Source: Rhodocollybia butyracea
Lineage: Eukaryota > Basidiomycota > Agaricomycetes > Agaricales > Omphalotaceae
Length of the DNA stretch: 64,000 nucleotides
Reading direction: 5' to 3'
Assembly: GCA_015501585.1 (NCBI GenBank)
Contig: JADNRY010000228.1
Location: 1 to 64,000 of the forward strand
This document shows, piece after piece, positions 45,743-57,028 of this stretch (positions are counted from its first letter, which is position 1; each line of letters starts with the position of its first letter). The notes under the pieces are model-generated. The model did not search any database and was not told where the DNA came from. It worked only from the letters and a program-made list of their open reading frames with translations. A program made the position numbers and the translations under genes.

Positions 45743-46129
45743 AACATATCTTAACTTTCCAACTATCACATCTATCTCTCGCTCAATTCCTCTTATCTGG
45801 TCTCGCTCTCACAAACTTTATCTCTCTCTCTCTATTTCCATCTTCAAGTCTCATTATCTCGTCTTGCCCACAGTTTATTTCTCTTTTGAATCTGTCGCCA
45901 ATACACTTGAATTAGTCCCTCAAAAGATTATCCTTTTGAAAAAAAATTCGTGTGGCAGACAAAGGCATCGAGTGATCACTTACCTTCGGGAAAGGCTCTT
46001 TGCTCAGGGACGCGCCCATATCCTAGACAAGGGGGCCCTGGTAGATTCCGCAAGTGAGAAATAAACTTTACTGTTGTCACTACGTCTACCTTCTCCGCAG
46101 TCTTTGACTGCTCCAGTGCGCTTCACGGA

Positions 46130-47546
46130 TACGACTCGGAAAACGAATCTTTTTGCTATATCAACGAGGATAACGAGTGGATCGACTGCGACATAGACCC
46201 GTGCCCAAACCGATATAACAATATCATAACAGAGGACGACGGCATCTTTAAAACATACGACCCTATACCCACAGACTCACTTCCTCGAGAACCAAACCCG
46301 CCAACTACTCCTACACCCGAGACGCCTAGAACACCTCCCCGAGTTGGAAGAACTAGCACCCTACCCGTTCCAATAAGCCCCGAAGAGTTTAAAACTCCTC
46401 CTGTATCTCCTATACCTGTCCGAATATCTACCCCAATCCCCAACGCAATGGCAACCGCCAAGATCTAGTAGATGCCATTAACGCATTAGTGACCAATCAA
46501 CAAACCTTACAGAACGCTATTTCTCAATTGGTCAATAACCCGCCAAGCACTGCCACCGTTAGCGCTTCCAAAACCATCAGCAGACCTCAGCTTTATAATG
46601 GACAAAGAGGAGACGAAGCACGACGATTTATTGCAGCTTTTAAGCTTTGGTCTTCTGGAGTACCAGCACTAGTGGCGGACTGGAAGAAAACCATAGAATC
46701 GGCTCTATCATATCTCGAGAAAGATGCAGCAATCTGGGCCACACCGTACACCGAGGTAATCATTAATTCCAAAGCCCCCAACTCAACAGTTGCCTATCCG
46801 TGGGCTAACTGGGATGCATTCGAGGCTGCCTTCAAAGCCCGCTTTGAAACAGCTGATGAGGTAGTCGACGCCAAACGAGCCCTCAGGAGTCTCTGGCAGG
46901 CCCGAAAAAGCGTGGCCACATACGCCGCATTATTCAAACAGTTTTCAAGTCGAACCGGATATTCTAATGCAGACTTACGAGATAGATTCTATGAACACCT
47001 AGCAGATCGAATCAAAGATGACCTCACACACACCGACAAACCCACGGACACCTTAGATCGATTAATTGAAGTATCTATGCTCATCGATCAACGACAGATA
47101 AAGAGAGCTGACGAGAAGGGAAAAAGACTCGTCGATGACTCCCTTCCACCTTTGCCTCCTCTGCTGCACATGCCACCCCATTTAAAGATCCTAATGCCAT
47201 GGACATCGATGCCACTTCCTCTTCGAGTGGGAAGAGAAGTACTGATGACTATCGAAAGTTCATGATGGGCAGATGTTACGGCTGCGGATCAAAGAATCAC
47301 AGAAAGGCGGAAGGACGCCATGAAAGGGACATCTGTGACTACTGCGGGATTACGGGACATCTCGCCAACGTCTGCCGAAAAAAGTACTTTGGTCAGAACG
47401 TTCAGAAGGTAAAAATTGCCTCCACTAGCGAAATTCCGGAGAAATCCACTCCTGGAATGCCAGATTTCGGAGCAATTTTTGAACAACTCACGAATAGCCA
47501 GAAAGCAATGGCTCAACAGATCGAAAACCTTACCAAGGGTTTTTGA
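46130..47546 (+). pseudogene. gag: gag of element B
   Basis: An acidic, Pro-rich start (about 46130-46460) passes with a frame change into the capsid-type region from 46465 (DAINALVTNQQTLQNAISQL, RPQLYNGQRGDEARRFIAAF, WDAFEAAFKARF). A second change near 47150 leads to the nucleocapsid part with a Cys/His cluster CYGCGSKNHRKAEGRH and a regular knuckle CDYCGITGHLANVC (about 47270-47375). TGA at 47544 overlaps the ATG of pol (ATGA). Confidence 0.8.
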
Positions 47547-50500
47547 AATGGGAATTGGTGACCGCAGCGTCTCAATTCTCGGACTTGTATAATAATTCTC
47601 TATCGTCTCTTTATGCCAATGTTTCCTCTTGTACTATTAGCTCGATCAAACAAACCCGTTCTGTGAACCATTTTCGAGTGAACGTAAACTTAAAAGGACG
47701 ATTCCGAAATACACAAACCGCTGCAATGATTGACTCCGGTGCTACCGGACTCTTTATCAACGAAGACTTCGTAAAGAAGCATGGTATGACAAAATGTAAA
47801 CTAACTGAACCCATTCGGCTATTTAATATTGATGGAAGTAACAACTCGGCCGGAAGTATTACCCATTTAGTAAGACTAATGGTAACTCCGGACAACATGG
47901 AAACTCAACCACTCGAATTTCTGGTAACCAATCTTGGAACAGAAAATCTGATCTTGGGATTACCATGGCTTCGGGCCACTAACCCCAAGGTTGATTGGAA
48001 AACAGGAACAATAGAATCCACCGGAGACACACCGGTCTACCGACTTAACGGAAACCATCAAAACCGACGACAATGGCTCCGTGCTGGTATTCTGGAAGAT
48101 CGTACAGAAGAACTTTGGTGCATGGCTGGTTTCACATACTCTCAACAAATTGCGGAAAACGCTCAGAAAGACAAACCAAAGAAAACATTTGACGAAATGA
48201 TACCTGAGCATTATAGGCAACATTCTAAAGTGTTTTCGGAGAAAGAATCTGAACGTTTACCAGAACATCGATCCTGGGATCATGCTATTGACCTTAAACC
48301 AGATGCACCTGAAACTATTCGAACAAAAGTTTATCCCATGTCAGTCAACGAACAAGAAGAATTGGAGCGATTCCTCACAGACAATATTAAGAAAGGATAC
48401 ATCGTACCATCTAAATCACCCATTGCTTCTCCTGTCTTCTTTATCAAAAAGAAGGATGGAAAATTACGATTTGTACAAGACTACAGACGACTGAACGAAA
48501 TCACTATAAAGAATTGATACCCTCTACCTTTGATCTCGGACATCATCAATCGATTACGACGAGCCAAAATCTTCACCAAGTTTGACGTCCGGTGGGGATA
48601 CAATAATATTCGAATCAAAGACGGCGATGAATGGAAAGCAGCATTCTCTACCAATCGAGGACTTTTCGAACCCCTGGTAATGTTCTTTGGATTAACAAAT
48701 TCACCCGCCACCTTCCAAGCGTTAATGGATACAATATTTGCCGATTTGATTGCGAAAGGACAAGTAGCAGTTTATCTTGACGATATCCTAATTTACTCTA
48801 TGACCATGACGGAACATCGCCGTATTGTAAACGAAGTTCTTGAACAATTGGCTAAACATGATCTCTACCTGAGACCTGAAAAGTGCGAATTCGAAAAGGA
48901 AGAGATTGAATATTTAGGTTTAATCCTAGGACATGGAAATGTGCGTATGGATCCGGTAAAGGTTAAGGCTGTCGCCGATTGGCCTGCACCAACCACTCTT
49001 AAACAATTACGTGGATTCCTAGGTTTTGCAAACTTTTACCGAAGATTCATCGAAGGCTTTGCACGAATAGCTCGATCCCTCCATGATCTCACAAAAAAGA
49101 ACATTAATTGGAAATGGGGTCCGACTCAAAACCAAGCCTTTGAATTATTAAAGAAAGCATTCACGGAAGCACCCATCCTTGTCTTATGGAGTCCGGAGAG
49201 GCCAATTCGAGTAGAAGTAGATGCTTCTGGTTTTGCCACTGGAGGAGTACTGCTACAAAAACAGGAAGATAATCTATGGCACCCAGTAGCATTTCGTTCA
49301 GCATCTATGCTAGAAGCGGAACGAAACTATGAAATCTACAATCGAGAAATGTTAGCCATCATCGAAGCACTGAAAGATTGGAGACACTTTCTAGAAGGAT
49401 TGCCAACACCTTTTGAAATTGTCACTGATCATAAAAACCTCGAATATTGGCGTACCGCACAAGACCTAAGCAGACGGCAAGCTCGCTGGGCATCTTGGTT
49501 ATCACAATTCAATTTCTTGCTTAAACACAAAGCAGGAAAAGCCAATGCACAAGCAGATGCACTCTCAAGGATGGCAAACTTAGAAACCTTCGATGCAGAC
49601 GATAACAAGGCACAGACAGTCCTGAAACCACAGCACTTTATCAAAGCAGGACAGACTTTAGAGCTTCGAAATCCATTCTTGATGTCCATTTGACAATCCA
49701 TGAAGAAGGGGATAGAATCTCAAATTGCCGACGCATTGAGAAAGCTCAAAACAGATGGCCCCGGACGACTATCAAAAGGCCTTACAGAATGGGAAGAACA
49801 GGATGAATTAATCCTATATAAAGGGCTAGTTTACGTACCAGATGATATCAATCTACGGCGAGAGATTGTAAAAACCTTTCACGAACTCAAACCTGCAGGA
49901 CACCCCGGAAAACATAGCACTTTAGAACTTGTCAGTCGCAACTATTGGTGGCCACAGATCCGTGCATTCATATTCAAATATGTTGAAGGATGTGAATGCC
50001 AGCGAAAGATTGCCCCTCGAAAAGCGGAAGATGTGTTACAACCGTTACCAGTACCAAAGGGGCCATGGGAATACGTAGGAGTAGACTTGATTGGAGAATT
50101 ACCCATGACACAAGACGGACATAATGCCATTCTAACAATTGTCGACCATTACACTAAAGTTACGCATCCAATCCCGACAACAACTGAAGTCTCAACGGAA
50201 GGAATGGCAGATCTTTATTACAAAGAGATCTTCCGGTTACACGGGTTACCTAAACGAATCATCTCTGATCGAGGCCCCCAGTTTGCTTCTGCTCTAATGA
50301 AAGAATTACTGCGATTACTTGGAATTGAATCTAGCCTGTCCACAGCATACCACCCCGAAACTAATGGGCAAACGGAACGATCCAATCAGGAAATTGAAAA
50401 ATACATTCGTATGTATGTTAATAGAAGGCAAGATGATTGGGATCGTACACTGCCAACTGCCGAGTTTGCCCTCAACAGCCATCTTCACTCCGCTCATAAC

Positions 50501-51216
50501 CGAACACCCTTTGAAGTTCAGTATGGATATACCCCCACCTATATGGTGGAACCCATTCAAGCTGAAGCACCAACATCAATAGAACTACGTCTACAGCTAA
50601 TGCGAGATTCAAAGGAAGATGCGGAAGCAGCCCTCCGCATGAGCAAACTACGGATGACAGGGCAAACAGGCAAAGAATCTCCTAGAACCTTCGAAATTGG
50701 ACAACCAGTATGGCTTACGACCACCAATCTGAAGATTCGCCAGAAAAATGGAAAACTAGGAAGTAAACGACTAGGTCCATTTGAGATAGCAGAGAAAACA
50801 GGTCTTAAAACATACCGTCTACGACTTCCTTCCTGGATGAAAATCCATGATAACATTAACATTAGCCGGTTATCCCATGGAATGGAAACGAAATCAATGG
50901 AATAACACCGCCGCCACCAGAACCTGAAGTCATCGAAGGAGAAGAATTCTATGAAGTAGAACGTATCCTGGACAGCAGATATCGGTATAGGAGACTTAGA
51001 TACCTAGTTCGTTGGAAAGGATATGATGAAAGCTTCGACACTTGGGAACCTGCTGATGAACTAGAACAAACTGCAGCAGAGGCAGTGGCCAACTTCCATC
51101 AACTACACAGCAATGCTCCAAAAAGGATTTCGGCGACAATCTTTGGTTCCCTTCCATGGCAACCTCTGGTTAATTTCACAGAAGGATCATTAAAATCAAT
51201 GGGACATCGATTCTAA
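47543..51216 (+). pseudogene. pol: pol of element B with chromodomain
   Basis: Protease MIDSGATGLFINEDFVKKHG (about 47728). RT FVQDYRRLNEITIKN and VYLDDILIYS (about 48770). RNase H VTDHKNLEYW (about 49422). Integrase has H...H then GCECQRK (about 49990), where the usual C-x-x-C is C-x-C, and catalytic motifs DLIGELP, SDRGPQF and [14 protein letters not shown]-terminal chromodomain FYEVERILDSRYRY...YLVRWKGYDES..TWEP (about 50950-51060). TGA at 48515 stands where Ty3 RT has Arg in NRYPLPL; another TGA is at 49691; one base is missing near 50876 before the chromodomain. Confidence 0.92.
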
Positions 51217-51228
51217 GAAAGGGGGTAA

Positions 51229-51591
51229 TGTCACCAACTTCATTTCTTTTCATCTGATGACATATGATGATCACTCAGTAACGATATCATCGGAACTCGC
51301 ACGGAGTTATTACTCACTCTACCTTACTAATATAGCCGGATAATATCACAAGCTGTTCTCTTTATATTGAAATACTTTATTTATAGGCTCGTTCTCCCAT
51401 GTCATCCCTATTTACAGACTCAAACTCTCAGGCCACTCTCGTTACGGATTCATTCTCGTATCTCCTCGAAACGGTATAAATAATTAGGTAGTATTGACAT
51501 GAGTCTCCATCTTGACCTCTTTGTCATTTGGAAACTCATAGTTGTCTATCCTAAGTTCCAACTTCGTGTCGCCGTGTCTACGAACGCCACA
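51229..51591 (+). repeat. 3' LTR of element B
   Basis: 363 bp, apparently identical to 43966-44328 and followed directly by the ATTGC duplication and the rest of the interrupted host exon. Confidence 0.95.
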
Positions 51592-52254
51592 ATTGCATTG
51601 CCAATCCAATCTTTAATATTATGGCTACCAACGGCTTTGAGCCTGACACTACTTCAGGCAATCTAATCATAAACTATTCTGGCATTTTGGATTTAGTTTC
51701 AATTTTAACTTCCTTGCTAGTAAATGCAGTTGCAACAATTCTGATTGGATGGAAAGCATGGTATGCCTATATTTGCTGTTTCTATCTTCATTCGTTATTT
51801 AGCAGGCTCTGACTAGGACTCACCATAAATCAATGGCAGAGGCTGCAATCTATCGAAGAACGTATGCCATCAAGATTTTACTGCTTCTGGTCGAGTCTGG
51901 GGCCATTTTCTGCGCAGTTCAGCTTATATACATTGCAGTCTTTCTTACAATCCAAGGTGACGCTTGGCGAGGATGGGCCCGAAATATGGACATGAAACTT
52001 CCAGTTGCAAGCCTTACGGGAGCTACTCAGCAAAATATTGCAAGCGATATGATAATTTTTGCAAGTGTACGTCCAAATTTATTGAATTTGACAAGCAATT
52101 TCATGTTGATCAAGATTTTGGCCTATGATTTCTGTAGGCATTTTACCCAATTGTTGTTGCCATTTTGATTCGTAGCACACCATCACCTGAAATGGTTGTA
52201 AACATTGTAGGATACACTCAAACAGGGGACCATGATCATGATAAACCAACGTAG
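51592..52254 (+). pseudogene. Seven-helix membrane protein gene, right part
   Basis: With one ATTGC copy dropped, the split exon continues in frame (…NIIDC then IANPIFNIMATN) to 51760. Exons 51817..52066 and 52138..52254 follow with GT-AG ends and phases 2 and 0. They encode LVSILTSLLVNAVATILIGW, AAIYRRTYAIKILLLLVESG and a last helix FYPIVVAILIRSTPSPEM, ending TAG at 52252. Apart from the insertion no lesion is seen, so the gene was probably intact until element B arrived. Confidence 0.72.
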
Positions 52255-52723
52255 CTGTGGGGCGGCTTAGTAGAGAGGAATATCCGAGCCATTATGCGCC
52301 GATGTAAACAAGCTGCAAACCATTGCGGAAATCAGATGTTCCGTTGGACTGTTGGTGTGAAGCGTTACAGTTCAACTTCACTTTTGACGTGTTTTTTTAC
52401 TATTCATGGTAACGCTGGCTCTTCTAGCGCAATTACACAAAATCCCCTTGTATTGTCGAAATTTGGGAGACTCGAAACTTGAATCGGCAAGCTTCAATAG
52501 CATCAGCTGCCGCCCGAGTAGATTGAAAGCATCTCATACTCAGGAACTAACCGAGCCACGAGCAAGCAAAAAAAATTCCCCGAGATCGATTACACCGCTA
52601 CGTAGTGTTCGCTCAGGGAGCTTAAAGATGAAATAGTAGAGTTGGAGGATCAAAGTATACACTGTTGTACAAGTAGAAAGAGCCCGTGACCTTCTCATGG
52701 AGTTTATCATGTTTGATTGTTTA
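52255..52723. other. Spacer, no gene recognised
   Basis: Only short overlapping open frames; nothing supported. Confidence 0.4.
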
Positions 52724-55700
52724 TCATCTTGGTCTCCACCGTTCTGCCCAATTTATCAATGCTTCAGAAGATCCACTGCCTATCTCAACAATATGGCATG
52801 TCGGCGAACAAACCACCATCCGAGTCTTGGCCTCCTCATCTGTCAACGACGAGAGCTTTCTCAAATCAAGAACGTGTCCTGGTCCCATGTGCAACATACT
52901 TACAGTCTCGCTTCTACGTTGTTTTCGAGGGTAAATAGAGCGTATGAGCTGTGTCAGGAGTATGAGACTTTTGCGAGGTACCGTCACGAGGAAAGCCCGA
53001 AGGGAAGGTCGAATTATTATCCCCTCGTTTGGCGGTGAGAGACATGAGGTTTTGATCACTTCTGTGTCTCCATCCACGATGAATATAAGTTCAGTATCAC
53101 CTAAGTAGATATTAAAATGTGCCCAATTCTGAGATTTGGTGGTAATTACCTGGAATGGGTACGATAGACTGTCCCAGACTATATGTGCCGATCCGTCCAC
53201 CGGCATAGAGGAATTGAGATAGCGAGAAAAGGCTAGGGTCACTCTCTGTGTTCAAATTCTGGGAGGCGAATATTGCCGGTGGGTCAAAGTTGAACCGTGT
53301 GCAAAAGGATTCATACAACTTCTCGTCCTGTTCTACCGCTTAAGTACAGAAATCATCAGTTTCTTATATCACATGCAAAATTTCATTAGCTTACTTCTCC
53401 TCGAAAGAGTGGTATAAATATTGCGCTGATGTCCGAACTGGCACCAGAATATTGCATCCCCACGTGTGGTAAACACCTGTATCCTTGTGTTGCTTCGAGT
53501 GTCTTCAACTCCGTTGGGGGTACTTAGCCTAGTAGTGTTGCAACCAACTTGAAAATCCAGCATAACCCCGGCGCGCTCGAAATCTGCTACTACCCCGGAT
53601 TCTCTTGTCATACCACAGAGTACTAGGGGTATTGGTGCTATATCGCGTCTTGCGCGCTCAAAGACGTATGCCACCGCAGTCTCAACGCGATGAACGGACA
53701 ACATATCTATTATGACAAAATCTGGCTTGTTGGAAAAGGCCCTCGAGTTGTTAACTATCGCGTTCTCAAGGGATGGGATTGTAGCAAAAACTTTGTAAAG
53801 GTAGTTAGCATCTCGTACGGAAACTTGATGAGTGCACTTACAGAGATATCCCCTGAGAGTAACCACCCGCACGTCTATGCCGGAGTGGACACTGTCTGCC
53901 TGGAGGTTTAAAGAAAATGAAGAATTTTCGGATGGTGGACTGTGAGTTTTTGCGTTTTGGGTGTCACTTTGCGGTTTGTCAGACTCGCCTACAACTTTTA
54001 ACTGATAGTTTTTGTTCCACCCCGTCTCCAAGTCCACCATCTGTCCTGTTTTAGGGCGCTATAAAGGTGCATACGGTCATTATTGTGCAATAATCATGAA
54101 CTATAGTGCGGTACTTACAGAATCAATAAAACCGTAAATAAGATAGACCACAGTTGCTACGGCTATGCCGATTCCCAGACCTTCGGCAAATCCCAAAAAG
54201 GTGCAAGCAATGAGTGTGGATATAACGGTATTCCATTCTAGAACCGTCAATGTCTTAGAAGATTCCCATACCGCACCAAAGAGAAGCTCAAGGCCCAGGA
54301 AGACCACGATTGCAGCTGCAAGTATGGTCGGAACATAAGGGAGTAGAAGGCTTGACGTGAGGAGAAGTCCAAATGTTAAAAGAATGACTATGGCCGCCTC
54401 AAAGCGGCCACCGTGTGCGCGAATGAAGAAAATTGAGTATGAGTATTGCTAAAGGAAACGGATTGGCTTAGTTATTCATAGATATAACATATACTCTCTT
54501 ACCAGGATATTAGGAACAGACCCTGTTATGCCTGAGAGTATATTGGCTGCACCTTGTCCAACAAATTCGCGATTCATATTGTATGAGACATCAAGGCTGA
54601 ACGCTAAAGCTGGAATAAAGGCTGAGGGATTCATAACACTGATGATAACCAGCAGGACGATATTTGTGGTGGCACTCTTCATCCCGCGCCACTCGACGCT
54701 GGAAAAGTCAAACAGCTTCCAATAATTCCATGTGTTCACAACTTCACTCCCCGACACGGTTCCACCCATATCAAAGAGCCAACCATTAGTGACGAGAGAT
54801 CTATGCGGATACTGTCTTGCTCCGACTACAGTCCAGAATATTGCAGGAATGGTTATCAGGAAAAGTGGCACATAGTAATCATTTTGAATGAACCCTCGTG
54901 TCCAGCGGTTTAGCTTCTGAGAACGAGTGGATACCGAGAGAAAAAAGGGTGGGAAGAAAGTTGCAGCCAACAGAGGAAGATGTGAACCCCGGAATAGGAC
55001 GGACTTGGTGGAAGAGAAGGTAAGAGGAGGCGACGTTGGTGGAAGGGTCAAGCCTAGGCCCAAGATGAATAACGATAGACCAATACTACCAACTGCACCT
55101 GTAAGAACGGTGCGAGGGAGATGAGTAACCTTTTCAACAGGTTCAGGTCACCATGAAGTGCGAAACTGATGCATATTGGACCAGACATACCAAATTTCCG
55201 AGTTTGAGAGCCCCAAGGATCACGAGAACTGAACCAGTCAAAAGGCTAGTGAGCGCATACGCTGCCATAACCGTCGGTATCAAAGAGGGGCTCTGATCAC
55301 CCATTTCAGCTCGAATATCATTAGCTATTCCTCGAAGGAAGGGGAGAATTTCAACTAGCATTGTGCCTATTCCTCCGGAGAAGCGTGACCCACCGAATGT
55401 AGTGACTATTTGAGATGTTATGGTGCTGCAACGGGAGCACTAATGAGCGGCACAACGGTGAGCTTATGATTGAACCAGCACCTCATGATAAACAACGAGA
55501 TACCCTGTAGGCGTATCGATTGAAAGACAGAGCCAGGACCGCCATCCGATCCACTTGGAAAGACGAGCAAGCCAACAGAGACTGCGAGGCGAAGTAAACA
55601 GTGGAATGCGTTGTGAAAATAGAGTCAACTACCTGCGTCGAGGATGTTGAATAAGGTTCCAAGCGCTACCGCAGGTACCGCGCGATATAGTGTTTTTGTG

Positions 55701-55876
55701 AAATTTAAGGTACAGTACCCGAAACGAGGTTTGAGCATGTCGGTAGAGGCTCTCGCCAACCAAGTAGTGAACGGATTGTCGCTATATGTGCTCAAGAAGC
55801 AACCAATCTCCGCGTGAGGAGACAGAAGTTGACTGATGATAAAATAAAGATGGAGATGAACTCCGGATCGGAGTTG
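52724..55876 (-). CDS. SulP-family transporter with STAS and cNMP-binding-like domains (5' end unresolved)
   Basis: Exons complement(join(52724..53100, 53150..53338, 53395..54058, 54119..54448, 54503..55129, 55191..55425, 55482..55581, 55633..55876)); all phases agree. Helices begin around AVPAVALGTLFNILDA and GLLVFPSGSDGGPG and continue with GISLFIMSTITSQIV, TNIVLLVIISVMNPSAF, GQGAANILSGITGSVPN and PYVPTILAAAIVVFLGLELL. A STAS domain follows (PDFVIIDMLSVHRVETAVAYVF, about 53560-53760). The last two exons resemble a cyclic-nucleotide-binding fold (GGRIGTYSLGQSIVPIPGD, IFIVDGDTEV). This order is that of fungal vacuolar SulP proteins of the YGR125W/Vsb1 type. The substrate cannot be read from sequence. 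No ATG exon could be fixed upstream of 55876. Confidence 0.75.
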
Positions 55877-57028
55877 CTGAGTGGTGCTCAAAAGAAAGGA
55901 ATATACTTATTGGGGCAAATATATATACTGTACAGCCGGAAGCAGCAGTTCTGGTAACATGTAACGAGGCCACCTGAACTTTTAATTTTTACACTTCCTA
56001 ACATGTAATAACAGAGCTCCCCAAGAGCGTCGTACGCATGAGGTTATGTAGCGAAGGCGCCCATGAAAAAATGGAACCATAGCACAGCTTATCCCCCAGG
56101 GCCGTAGAGTCCATACAGTAACTCTACGACACCCTCAAACGTGTATGGATGCCTCAAAAGGAGAAATGGTTTCCTAGAACACAACGACCATATGTCTAGC
56201 CAACTTACTCTATGAGATGGCTCATGCCATATTGAAGCAGGAAGGACTACAGTGTATAATCGACGATCGTACCAGTAGTAACAAAAAGAGTAATGAAACT
56301 AGTGTTGTCCTCGTTCATTGCTGTCTGAATCTTGTCTAGCAGGGGGGGGGGGGGGCTGCGAGGGAGCCGGGCAGCCGGGAAATTGAAGTTAAACCTACCA
56401 CGAACCTCCAACCGAAGGAAATACCTGTCAAATGTTTCCTGTAATTTTGCTTCGACTCTACTTGAGACCGACATACTCACCGAAATGCAACCGAAATGAG
56501 GTACCTAGGTACCATATATAATCAAATATCAATTTCAATTTGGAAATCGATTGTAAATTGTGGTCAATAGTGTATATACTACTGAGCGGAATCCACACTA
56601 TAGGTATTATAACCGATGGTCAAGTTGAGCCTAACATGTGTAACCCATGTGCCAATGCCCAAGTGGGTATTTATTTCAAAAACCTTGCATCAACAACTTG
56701 GTGGGAAATTACATTCATCTTTATCAGGAGTTCACTAGTAAATACTGGTTGCTTCAGCTTGTTGTAATTGAGATGCCTAGTCTAGTAGCAAGCTCACGCG
56801 TCAAGAGCAGCAACGCAACCCGGGGATTCGAGCATTCAATATTCAATGGTCATATACGGTTGATCCTAAAATTAGGAACACCTCATTGTTATGTATTACA
56901 TATGTACAAAATATATACCACAACCATGGGCAATTCGCAACATCCCCTTCGACATTTATGATTTGTTTAAGATGGTATACATTGGAAGAAATAACTATTG
57001 AAAAATGCATCAGTACACCGAAACGAAA
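55877..57028. other. Spacer with G14 run
   Basis: Presumably holds the 5' end of the SulP gene. A run of 14 G lies at 56342-56355. No other gene is supported. Confidence 0.4.

Larger units (their letters stand above)
43966..51591 (+). mobile_element. Ty3/gypsy chromovirus B
   Basis: 7626 bp, with 363-bp LTRs that I find identical over their full length, TG...CA termini and the 5-bp duplication ATTGC (43961-43965, 51592-51596). A polypurine stretch GAAAGGGGG lies just before the 3' LTR (51217-51225). Order: leader ORF starting inside the LTR, gag with zinc knuckles, protease, RT, RNase H, integrase, chromodomain. Two in-frame TGA codons (48515, 49691) and about four frame changes (near 45290, 46450, 47150, 50876) make it non-autonomous, although identical LTRs say it inserted recently. 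On a spot check it lacks the dense hairpins of element A. Confidence 0.94.

Noticed and set aside
47728..51060. Dense hairpins in element B
   Set aside because: Spot checks of protease and RT found only occasional stems (for example TCCGGT/ACCGGA near 47736), about what chance would give.
56342..56355. G14 run as a quadruplex or regulatory element
   Set aside because: A single homopolymer, not spaced G-tracts; probably slippage or a sequencing weakness.
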